Assembly: GCA_027313505.1 (NCBI GenBank)
Contig: DAHVDN010000023.1
Location: 1 to 46,729 of the forward strand
Length of the DNA stretch: 46,729 bases
Direction of reading: 5' to 3'
Origin: Candidatus Dormiibacterota bacterium
GTDB taxonomy: Bacteria; Chloroflexota; Dormibacteria; Aeolococcales; Bog-877
Part shown: one piece after another, positions 16,247 to 24,069 of the stretch
Position numbering within the stretch: position 1 is the first letter of the stretch
Layout: each line of letters begins with the position of its first letter
The notes under the pieces: generated by a model
The model's database searches: none
Seen by the model: only the letters and a program-made list of their open reading frames with translations
Told to the model about the DNA's origin: nothing
Program-made: the position numbers and the translations under genes

Positions 16247-19200
16247 TCGTGAGATGTGGCGCAGGGGATCACCTTCCCCGCTTCGGTCCCATCGACAAAG
16301 GCGGGCAGGGGCAGGAGCCTCTCCACCATCAAGCTGGCAACTCCGTCGGCTGACCGGAGGCTTCCCTTAGCCAATAGCAATGACTGATGACTGGCCAGCG
16401 AACGGTTGTCCCGATAGACCTGAGGAGAGAAGACCAGGTCCAGATGACCACTTTCGTCAGCCACGGTGAAGAACCGCATCCCATGAGCCGATGGGGGTGC
16501 CTGCCTGGTGATCACCAAGCCCGCCACCAGCAGCCTGCTGCCTGCGGGTGCAGACCGCGCATGAGCCAACCTCACCACCCCCAGGCCGTCCAGCACACCC
16601 CGCAACAGCTCAACCGGATGGGGTCCGGTGGTCATCTCCATCACCCTGTAGTCGACCTGCGCGCGCTCCCGTTGGGAGAGCTCGGGAAGTGCTGGTGGCA
16701 CCGCTGGAAGGGACATCAGCTCGCCCTGGATAGCCCCTCCTCTCTCCTTCCCCCTGTGCGTGGTGGCAACCGACTCCTCCACCGGCTTGAGTCGCCACAG
16801 AAGCTCCCGTCTGGGCTCTCCAAAGCTGTCGAACGCGCCAACCATGACCAGCGACTCGAGGACTCTCGGTGACACCCCAGTGCGCTGCCAAAAGTCCTCT
16901 GGCGATGAGTACTCACCCTCCTGTCGCTCCAGATCCAGCTTTGTTCTCAGCTCCTCCCCGATCCCCTTCACGTAGTTGAACCCAAGCCGCACCGCCTCGG
17001 CCTCCAGGCGACAGCGCCGCCGGCTCTGGTTGACGTCCACCGGCAGCACCACAACTCCGTTCCGTCGAGCATCCTGGACCAGCACCGACGGGTGGTAAAA
17101 GCCCATCGGCTGATGATTCAACAACCCCACCAGAAAGGCGGCCGGGTGGTGCAGCTTCAGCCAGGCGGTCTCATAGGCGGTGCGAGCAAAGGCGGCGGCA
17201 TGGCTGCGACAGAACCCGAACTCAGCAAATCCCCGGACCGCCTCGAACAATCTGGATGCCACCGCACCCGAAACCCCCTTCTCAGTGCAGCCAAGGAGGA
17301 AATCTTGCTCAAGCGAAGCCATCTCCACCCGCGAACGGTGGCGATTCATGGCGCGCCGGAAGCGATCAGACTGACCGGCTGTGAAGCCAGCCACCTGCAT
17401 CGCGATCTCCATGATCTGCTCTTGGTACAGAATGACTCCCAAGGTGTCGCGCAGGATGGGCTCCAATAGCGGATGCAGGTAGCTGACCGGCTCCCTACCC
17501 TGCCGACGCCGCAGGTAGGGATGAACTGCATGCCCCTGAATCGGGCCGGGTCTGATGATCGCCACCGCCACGACCAGGTCATTGAACTCCCGTGGGGCGG
17601 CACGCGGCAACGTTTGTTGCTGAGCACGGGACTCGACCTGAAAGACCCCGATGGTGTCCGCTCTGGCGCACATCGCATAGACCTCTGGATCTGCCAGATC
17701 GAGACCCTCCAGATCCGGCCTGGCCCCGCTCACCCGCTCCAGCTCCGAGAGGGTTTCCTCCACCACTGAAAGGGTTCGGAGCCCCAGCAGGTCGATCTTG
17801 ATGAGGCCCAGGTCCTCTATGTCGTCCTTGTCGAACTGCACCACTACCCTGCCATCCATCGAGGCCCTCTCAAGCGGGGCGATATCCCATAACGGCTCAC
17901 CGGTAACCAGCATCCCTCCCACGTGAATGGAGAGGTGACGAGGGACCCCGACCACCTGCTCCACCATCTCGGCGAACTGTCGCCAGGGCACGGAGCGCAA
18001 AATCTGCTCAGGATCCTGACCAGCCACCTCCAGAGCCCTCTCCAGGAGGGGCCTTCGGTCGTTGGGGTCGCCTCGCTCAATCGCCCGTCCAAGTCGTTCC
18101 ACCCACGCCCGCGGTATCCCGAATGCCGCGCCCACCTGCCGGATCGCCATTCGGAGCCGGAAGGTGATCACGGTGCAGACCATCCCCGTGCAGGACTCCC
18201 CGTAGGTGTCGTAAACGTGCTGTATCAGCCGCTCTCTGTGAGCCGAGGAGATGTCGATGTCGATATCTGGAGTCCCCTCCATCTCCTCATGCAGGAATCG
18301 CTCAAACAACAGGTGGTGGGCGATGGGATCGACCCTGGTGATCCGCAGCAGATAGGCGACCAAGCTGTCTGCCGCCGATCCCCTGCCCTGAGCTGGGATC
18401 CCCTCCGAGCGGGCGAAGTCCATCAGCTCAAATACGATCAGGAAGAACTCCGCAAGCCGGCAACGGGAGATGACCTGAAGCTCATGCCGCAGCCGCTTCT
18501 CGACCTCGGCGGACACGAATGGATACTTGCTGGGAAGTGCCTTCCGGCACAGCTGCTCCAGATAGACATCGGGGGTCTCGCCATCTGGCACCCTAAAGCC
18601 CGGGAAGCGACTGTTCCGAAAGTCCAGCCGCAACTCGGCTAGGCTCGCCAGCTCGCGCGATCCCGCAAAGGCCCTCGGATACGGCAACAGCTCCCTCAGC
18701 TCCCCCTCTCCCCGCATCCAGCGTTCGTGGTTTGATGTCAGCAAACCCCGGGCCGCAGCCTCCTCCAAGGTGCAGCCATGGCGAATGGCGGACAGCACAT
18801 CCAGCAGGCGTCCATCCTGAGGCCGAGCGTAGCGTGGGGATCCAGATACCACCAGCCCAACCCCCGTGCGCTCGGCACAGGCCACGGTTTCGGCCGCAAG
18901 CCAGCTGTCGCCAGGCTCCAGATGGTGCTGTAAGCAAAGGCGGAACCGGTCGCCGGGGAAGGCGGCGGATAGGCTCAGTGCCGCCTGGTCGGCGGCCTTC
19001 CGATCTCCGCGCAGCAGGGCCAGGCTGATGGGACTATGGGGTCCTCCGGCCAGAACTGTGCAGCGATCCAACTCTCCCGGATCGACGGAGTGCAGAGCGC
19101 TGGACTCCCGGTCTAGCCCATGCCGCAGTCGCTCTCTCAATCTGTCCGGAATGAGCGCATCCCGCAACTCGAAAGCCGCCGACCCTCCCACGGCATCATT

Positions 19201-19554
19201 CATGGCCGGCTCCAAACCAGACAGCGTCAACCGCGAAGCCCCCTTAACTCCAGCCAGCTGGGCACGGCTGACCGCGCGGCACAGCTGTTGATAGGAGGCT
19301 CGGTTTAGTGCCATGACAACCAAACGACCGCCAGCCCTCAGGTCCAGCTCCGCGCCCACCATCGAACCGATTCCAGCCCGTTCAGCCGCCCTGACCAGCC
19401 TCACGGCACCGTAGAGGCCACCCCGGTCGACCAGCCCCACGGCGGTCATCCCGAGCTCAGATGCTCGTTCCACCATCTCCTCCGGGGAGCTGCAGCCCTC
19501 GAGGAACGAGAAGTAGGATCGCGCCCAACACTCACAGAATCCCGGCTCTGCCAC
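16237..19554 (-). CDS. dnaE2: Error-prone DNA polymerase DnaE2 (ImuC)
   Basis: About 1105 residues of the C-family error-prone polymerase that works with ImuA and ImuB in damage-induced mutagenesis. Visible parts: a PHP-like N-terminus (SYFSFLEGCSSPEEMV; GLYGAVRLVRAAERAGI), the polymerase palm with the metal-binding TPDIDIDIS motif, GRGSAADSLVAYLL, GLIKIDLLGLRTL, the HHH-like region around GFNYVKGIGEEL, and a C-terminal OB domain (RLLVAGLVITRQ). PHP histidines are missing: the usual HxHS is WARS and TDH is VDR, so that domain should be inactive. I prefer the GTG at 19554, 6 nt after TATCCT, because the family N-terminus begins here; an ATG at 19608 would add 18 atypical residues. Confidence 0.95.
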   Translation of the reverse strand: MAEPGFCECWARSYFSFLEGCSSPEEMVERASELGMTAVGLVDRGGLYGAVRLVRAAERAGIGSMVGAELDLRAGGRLVVMALNRASYQQLCRAVSRAQLAGVKGASRLTLSGLEPAMNDAVGGSAAFELRDALIPDRLRERLRHGLDRESSALHSVDPGELDRCTVLAGGPHSPISLALLRGDRKAADQAALSLSAAFPGDRFRLCLQHHLEPGDSWLAAETVACAERTGVGLVVSGSPRYARPQDGRLLDVLSAIRHGCTLEEAAARGLLTSNHERWMRGEGELRELLPYPRAFAGSRELASLAELRLDFRNSRFPGFRVPDGETPDVYLEQLCRKALPSKYPFVSAEVEKRLRHELQVISRCRLAEFFLIVFELMDFARSEGIPAQGRGSAADSLVAYLLRITRVDPIAHHLLFERFLHEEMEGTPDIDIDISSAHRERLIQHVYDTYGESCTGMVCTVITFRLRMAIRQVGAAFGIPRAWVERLGRAIERGDPNDRRPLLERALEVAGQDPEQILRSVPWRQFAEMVEQVVGVPRHLSIHVGGMLVTGEPLWDIAPLERASMDGRVVVQFDKDDIEDLGLIKIDLLGLRTLSVVEETLSELERVSGARPDLEGLDLADPEVYAMCARADTIGVFQVESRAQQQTLPRAAPREFNDLVVAVAIIRPGPIQGHAVHPYLRRRQGREPVSYLHPLLEPILRDTLGVILYQEQIMEIAMQVAGFTAGQSDRFRRAMNRHRSRVEMASLEQDFLLGCTEKGVSGAVASRLFEAVRGFAEFGFCRSHAAAFARTAYETAWLKLHHPAAFLVGLLNHQPMGFYHPSVLVQDARRNGVVVLPVDVNQSRRRCRLEAEAVRLGFNYVKGIGEELRTKLDLERQEGEYSSPEDFWQRTGVSPRVLESLVMVGAFDSFGEPRRELLWRLKPVEESVATTHRGKERGGAIQGELMSLPAVPPALPELSQRERAQVDYRVMEMTTGPHPVELLRGVLDGLGVVRLAHARSAPAGSRLLVAGLVITRQAPPSAHGMRFFTVADESGHLDLVFSPQVYRDNRSLASHQSLLLAKGSLRSADGVASLMVERLLPLPAFVDGTEAGKVIPCATSHDYH

Positions 19555-19560
19555 CGGACA

Positions 19561-19578
19561 AGGATACAAACAGTTGTA
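19561..19578 (-). promoter_or_regulatory. Putative dnaE2 promoter with overlapping palindrome
   Basis: On the minus strand a TATCCT hexamer (19561-19566) lies 6 nt before the GTG at 19554. Overlapping it is the palindrome TACAA-N4-TTGTA (19565-19578). The palindrome is not the CGAAC-N4-GTTCG box seen at imuA, so a different repressor is possible. If translation really begins at 19608, this site would be inside the coding region. Confidence 0.35.
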
Positions 19579-19720
19579 CGTCAGCCGAATGCGGCCCTCA
19601 TCCGACATGGCAGGCTGAACTCAAACTGAGCCATCCCACTCCATAGCGGTACATCGCTGGCGCAGCTCCGTACCCAGATGCGTATCCCAATTGATCTGAA
19701 AGCCACCTGCATTCCACCCG

Positions 19721-20112
19721 ATGGTTAGCGTCGACAAGGCCCCAGGGTCCAAGGGGGGAATCAGTTCGCCTCGGCCCAGGGCCCCGAATGTGCCAGCCCC
19801 GTTGACCTCCCGACTGGTGCTGCGAAGAGCGGCGCCGTTCGTGGTCGTGGCCGCCCTGGCCGGCGCGGCGCCTTCCTGGCACCGACCGTTCAGATCGGAT
19901 ATCGGCTCGCGCCAAGTGCGATCCTGCTGCTGATAGTCGGCTGCTCCACGGCCCTACCGTGGGAGCGCCTTCCGCCGTGGCCCAGAGTCTTTCCACCTCT
20001 GCTCTACGTCCTATCCACCGCTGCCCAGGTCGCCCCGGTGGGGAGGACCGAGATCGAAATAGTCTCAGTCCTGTTGCTTCCTGTGATCTGGACATCGCTG
20101 TACCAGACATGA
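19721..20112 (+). pseudogene. Broken N-terminal membrane domain of GGDEF protein
   Basis: An ATG at 19721 begins a frame that gives a membrane-type segment (LRRAAPFVVVAALAGA) and then loses similarity near 19900. From about 19889 another frame, the same as the downstream GGDEF gene, gives PSAILLLIVGCSTALPWERL, FPPLLYVLS and VSVLLLPVIWTSLYQT, ending at an in-frame TGA (20110-20112). Three codons later (CGC GAC TCC) comes the ATG of the GGDEF reading. Together these look like the membrane sensor half of one cyclase gene damaged by a frameshift and a nonsense codon; the TGA could derive from CGA by a single C-to-T change. Confidence 0.65.
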
Positions 20113-20121
20113 CGCGACTCC

Positions 20122-21294
20122 ATGATGATCGCCGCGGTGACCATCCTCGTTCTCATAGCACTCTCGGCCAACCGGCACTACCCTGTGCCCGTTCTGGCTT
20201 GGGAAGTTGTCGTTTGGGCGGGCATCGCGTTCTTGATCGCAACCGCCACCCACGGTCTGCGGGACCGACTGGGGCGAGCCATTGACGACGGAGCCGAGTC
20301 AGCTCGGCAGGCCGATGCCCTCACCTCGGCGGCACGCCAGCTTACCGCCCTGATCGACCCCGCCCATGTGACCGCGCTGATGGATGACCTGCTCAACCCA
20401 ACTGGGCCGGCGCCGGTCGGAGCCAGCTACGTGCACATTGCGGGCGGTCTCGCCCACCTCACAGTCAGCGGAGACGGGAGCCCCGCGGTGACCCACTCGT
20501 GGCCGGTCGGCGACGACCCTTACCGTTCCAAGGTGGTGAGCAGCGGTGCGTCGCTGCGGGCTGAGCTCGACCTCTGCAGACTGCTGCCCGAGCTCCAACC
20601 CGTGGTCAAAGCAGCGGAGGTAACCCATTGCGCCTGGGTTCCTATAGCCACCAATGGCTCGATCAGTGGGGTCCTGGCCGTCGTCGGTAGGAATGAACCG
20701 GTCTCGGACAAGCTCTTCGAGCGCGCCACCGCTCTGGGTCAAATCGTTCAGCTCGCCCTGGCCAATGCTGTGGCCCACCGGACGGCCCGGGAGAATGCCG
20801 CGACCGATCCGCTGACGGGCCTTGCGAATCGGAGGGGGTTCGATCTCGAGGTACCGGGCCTGCGCGGCCGACACCGATTCGCCTGCCTTGTGCTGGACCT
20901 GGACCGGTTCAAGCAGATCAACGACACCCAAGGACATGCCGCCGGGGACCAGGCACTTCGTGCCGTCGGTGAAGCGGCCAGGCTCGTCGTTCGTCGCGGA
21001 GATCTCGTGGCAAGAGTCGGTGGCGATGAGTTCCTGGCATTTCTGGCGGACGCCGGTGTTGAGACCGCCCACCGGGTGTCACGCCGACTGCTGACCCGGC
21101 TCGGTAGGGCCACGGTTCAGGGATCCTCTATCTCTGCCAGCATCGGCATCGCCTGCGGCGACGCCGATTCGGACATTGACGAGGTCGCCCGTCGCGCGGA
21201 CGAGGCCATGTACGTCGCCAAGATGGCGGGTGGAGCACGCATTTCGATCTGGTCAGCGGACACCGCGTCTCGGGAAGCAGCCGTCAAGCGATAG
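20122..21294 (+). CDS. Diguanylate cyclase (GGDEF), remainder of a disrupted gene
   Basis: A 390-residue open frame that makes cyclic di-GMP if expressed. It starts with the last two membrane helices (about 2-16 and 27-43), continues with a coiled linker, then a GAF-like segment (about 70-215; YVHIAGGLAHLTVSGDG, CAWVPIATNGSISGVLAVV), and ends with a GGDEF domain: DPLTGLANRRGF (229-240), LDLDRFKQINDTQGHAAGD, and GGDEF at 300-304. An inhibitory I-site RxxD (RRGD, 291-294) stands at the correct distance. The catalytic part is intact, but the membrane half upstream is split off by a TGA and a frameshift (19721-20112). Whether it is translated from 20122 is unknown. Confidence 0.8.
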   Translation: MMIAAVTILVLIALSANRHYPVPVLAWEVVVWAGIAFLIATATHGLRDRLGRAIDDGAESARQADALTSAARQLTALIDPAHVTALMDDLLNPTGPAPVGASYVHIAGGLAHLTVSGDGSPAVTHSWPVGDDPYRSKVVSSGASLRAELDLCRLLPELQPVVKAAEVTHCAWVPIATNGSISGVLAVVGRNEPVSDKLFERATALGQIVQLALANAVAHRTARENAATDPLTGLANRRGFDLEVPGLRGRHRFACLVLDLDRFKQINDTQGHAAGDQALRAVGEAARLVVRRGDLVARVGGDEFLAFLADAGVETAHRVSRRLLTRLGRATVQGSSISASIGIACGDADSDIDEVARRADEAMYVAKMAGGARISIWSADTASREAAVKR

Positions 21295-21366
21295 ACCGAG
21301 CTCCCGCCCGCCACCGTTGGACGGCCAGCATCGGGGCCGGTCGATGCGTAGCAATTTTGTCGCCCC

Positions 21367-21393
21367 GGTCAGCACCACCTCCGGTGGCTGACC
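21367..21393. terminator. Hairpin downstream of the GGDEF gene
   Basis: Two stacked stems: GGTCAG (21367-21372) with CTGACC (21388-21393), and CCACC (21375-21379) with GGTGG (21383-21387), with a 2-nt bulge and a 3-nt loop. It is placed 73 bp after the GGDEF stop. No U-run follows, so rho-independent termination is only a possibility. Confidence 0.4.
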
Positions 21394-21466
21394 ATGGCGA
21401 GTCACGGGCCGAAGGTGACCAAAGGAGCGTCGGGGTCAGGCTGCCGCTCGGCCCGGTTGGTTCTTC

Positions 21467-21472
21467 CACAAT
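21467..21472 (+). promoter_or_regulatory. Possible -10 element, DUF429 gene
   Basis: CACAAT, 6 nt before the GTG at 21479; one base off TANNNT. Confidence 0.3.
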
Positions 21473-21478
21473 GGGCAA

Positions 21479-22189
21479 GTGATGAATGTCGCGGCTGAGA
21501 CGCCGGCGCTGGTGGGAGCTGACGGGTGTCGAGGTGGGGCATGGATGGTGGCGGCCGATTACGGAAGGGGCCGTCCGGAGTTGCGGCTTCTTCCCAGCAC
21601 CGCGGATCTCTTCCACCTTCTGGGCCAGCAGCGCTGCGCGACCGCGGTCCTCGACATCCCGATCGGCCTACCTGAGTCAGGCCCACGCGAGTGCGACAAG
21701 GATGCGCGCCTACTCCTCGGGCGGCGGGCTTCGACCGTCTTCTCAGCCCCCCCTCGGGAGGTGGTCGAGGCCCGATCCCAATCTGAGGCCACGCTCAGGT
21801 GGCGCCGATTGGACGGACGAGGCTGCTCAGCGCAAACCTTCGGTATATTGCCTCGCATTCGAGAGGTGGATCTAGCGCTGGACCATTGGGCTGGAGGCGA
21901 GGTTTTCGAGGGGCACCCGGAGATCGCCTTTCTGGAGATGGCAGGGCAACGCCCACTGCCCAGCAAGCACACCGGCGAAGGCAGGCGACTTCGGATGGAG
22001 CTACTCTCTCTCTACTTTCCGAGTCTTCCCGAGGAGGTGGCCGCCCATCCCAGCCTGGTCGAAGACGCCCTCGACGCATTCGCCTGCCTCTGGACCGCGG
22101 GCCGGATAGCCGACGGACGCGGCCGACACCTGCCATCCGATTCCGAGGAGACAGACTCGAAGGGCATAAGGATGGCAATCTGGTATTGA
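21479..22189 (+). CDS. DUF429 family protein (predicted RNase H-like nuclease)
   Basis: A 236-residue protein of the DUF429 family. Matching features are GADGCRGGAW near the N-terminus with the first acidic residue, the VLDIPIGLPE strand with its aspartate, CDKDARLLLGRRASTVFSAP, an FEGHPEIAF motif, LPSKHTGEGRRLR, and VEDALDAFACLWTA with an acidic pair near the C-terminus. The arrangement of acidic residues on the core strands agrees with an RNase H-like fold. No biochemical role is well established. Start is GTG 21479 or ATG 21482. It is a single-gene unit between the GGDEF and ClC genes. Confidence 0.82.
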   Translation: MMNVAAETPALVGADGCRGGAWMVAADYGRGRPELRLLPSTADLFHLLGQQRCATAVLDIPIGLPESGPRECDKDARLLLGRRASTVFSAPPREVVEARSQSEATLRWRRLDGRGCSAQTFGILPRIREVDLALDHWAGGEVFEGHPEIAFLEMAGQRPLPSKHTGEGRRLRMELLSLYFPSLPEEVAAHPSLVEDALDAFACLWTAGRIADGRGRHLPSDSEETDSKGIRMAIWY

Positions 22190-22553
22190 GCTCCGGAGCG
22201 GACGACATCGTTTTGCGGCAATCCCCCTGTCTGGCCCGCGAAGTGCATCGCTCCCTGTGGACACCCCGTTGCCTAGCTCTCATATTGGGCAAGAGACGGG
22301 GGCCACATCCGCTTGCGCGGGGGGTTGCTTCTGACGGGGGATGACAAGGGCCGAGACGGCAGTTCAGCATCCCCTGCCCGGCGGCCGTCCGACCGTAGCT
22401 GCGGGCTGGAGGGGGCACTGAGACAAGCTGCCGGCAAGAATTAGGAAGGAGCGGCCCGGGCGCTGCACCACTCCCTGGCTCCACGTTCGTCCGGTTTAAG
22501 AGGCCTTCTCCGTCGGGAGGTTCCAGACGACATTCGGAGAAGGTGACCGCTAC
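22190..22553. other. Intergenic region before ClC, with an inverted repeat
   Basis: About 360 bp with no gene I recognise. Close to the ClC promoter a perfect 9-bp inverted repeat occurs, CCTTCTCCG (22504-22512) and CGGAGAAGG (22535-22543), 22 nt apart. Its right arm lies about 10 nt before the -10, so it straddles the -35 region and could be an operator or a stem-loop. Confidence 0.4.
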
Positions 22554-22559
22554 TAGAAT
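22554..22559 (+). promoter_or_regulatory. -10 element, leaderless ClC gene
   Basis: TAGAAT, 6 nt before the ATG at 22566. Confidence 0.5.
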
Positions 22560-22565
22560 CGCCCC

Positions 22566-23906
22566 ATGAGTTCGCAGCAGCGGGGGCTCGAACAGGCCAA
22601 TGTCCCACCCCGCCTGGCCGATCTTCCGCTCCGCTTCTGGGTACTGGTCGTGCTCACCGGCGTCGCGGCCGGCTTGGGCGCCATGTTGATGATGGGCGTA
22701 CTCCGCTCAGTTCAACACCTAGCCTTCGGCTATCGGTCAGGTGAGTACTCCACGGCCGCCTCCAAGCACAGTGATGTGCGCTTGGTGATGGTGCTGGCAA
22801 TCGGGGGCCTGGTAACGGGCGCGGGCCTTTGGGCGATACACCGATTGGCGGGTGAGAACGGCGGAGAGCCCACCGAGGTGGTCTGGTCGCACACCGGCCG
22901 TCTCGCACTGGGATGGACCCTCGTCACCGGGGTTCTGTCGGAAGTGACAGTCGCCCTGGGTGGCTCGATTGGACGAGAGGCTGCCCCGCAGCGGGCTGGC
23001 GCTGCCGCCGGAGACTTCCTGGGGCACCGATTCGGGCTGCCCTCCAACCAGCTCAACTTGCTGATAGCGTGCGGAGCTGGAGCCGGGCTGGCCGCCGTCT
23101 ACGACGTACCTTTCGCCGGGGCCCTGTTCGCGATGGAGATATACCTCGGAACCTTATCTCTTCCACTCTTGCTCCCAGCTCTGCTCACATCTGCGATTGC
23201 AACCGCAGTCTCGTGGCTCACCCTTCCCGACCGGGCCGTCTACATCGTGCCCAAACTCGCGAGCCCGACTTTGTCCCTGATGCTGTTCGCCCTCCTGCTG
23301 GGACCATTCATGGGGGTTGCCTCTGCGGGTTACGTTCGGATGATCGCCTGGGCGAGTGATCATCGACCCAAGGGCCGTCTCCTGCTGGTCCAGTCGCTGC
23401 TGGTGTTCACAGCTCTCGGGTTCGTGGCCATTGCCTACCCCCTGCTGCTGGGCAACGGGGTCGACTTGGCCCAATTTGCATTTACCGGCTCTGCCAGTCT
23501 GCTAGCTCTCCTCGCCCTCACCATCCTCAAGCCGGTGGCAACCTCGGCATGCCTACGCAGCGGTGCGTCGGGCGGTCTCTTCACGCCCACGCTGAGCTTC
23601 GGAGCCGTCTTCGGGGCGCTGGCCGGCCACGTTTGGCTGATGATTTGGCCAGGGCCGATGACCGCGAGCTACGCGATGCTGGGGGCGGCAGCCCTCCTTG
23701 CGGCTGCCATCGAGGCCCCTTTGACCGGACTCGCCATGGTTATAGAACTCACGCGCAACGTCACCTTGTCAGCCCCGATGGTGCTCGCAGTGGTGGGGGC
23801 AACTCTGATCTCACGGCGTTTGGACCTCCGCTCGATCTATTCCGCGCGACTCTCCACCCCCCGCCCGGAGTCAGCAACCCCGACAGAGGCTGTCGCGGAG
23901 CAGTAG
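22566..23906 (+). CDS. ClC family chloride/proton antiporter
   Basis: A 446-residue integral membrane protein with the ClC fold. The selectivity-filter signatures are visible: GGSIGREAAP (132-141), which supplies the gating glutamate E138; a second half-repeat motif GGLFTP (336-341); and a glutamate in FAMEIYLG (E191) at the place of the internal proton glutamate of antiporter-type ClCs. The central tyrosine motif is not certain by eye. Retention of both glutamates favours H+/Cl- exchange over a channel, possibly for acid resistance or osmotic balance. No cytoplasmic CBS domains follow. Expression is probably from the leaderless promoter at 22554. Confidence 0.92.
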   Translation: MSSQQRGLEQANVPPRLADLPLRFWVLVVLTGVAAGLGAMLMMGVLRSVQHLAFGYRSGEYSTAASKHSDVRLVMVLAIGGLVTGAGLWAIHRLAGENGGEPTEVVWSHTGRLALGWTLVTGVLSEVTVALGGSIGREAAPQRAGAAAGDFLGHRFGLPSNQLNLLIACGAGAGLAAVYDVPFAGALFAMEIYLGTLSLPLLLPALLTSAIATAVSWLTLPDRAVYIVPKLASPTLSLMLFALLLGPFMGVASAGYVRMIAWASDHRPKGRLLLVQSLLVFTALGFVAIAYPLLLGNGVDLAQFAFTGSASLLALLALTILKPVATSACLRSGASGGLFTPTLSFGAVFGALAGHVWLMIWPGPMTASYAMLGAAALLAAAIEAPLTGLAMVIELTRNVTLSAPMVLAVVGATLISRRLDLRSIYSARLSTPRPESATPTEAVAEQ

Positions 23907-24069
23907 ACTCGCTCCTTTCGGACTGATCTCGACGATCGAGGCAGCGTCTGCGACCACATGTCAGCCCCTGTCCAAGGCTGGCTACCGCCCGCTGTTCATT
24001 CCATCTGTTTGCGCGCCCCTCGGTCGCCTACAGGACACCTGTGCTACCTCATCGGAAGGACGTACTAGT

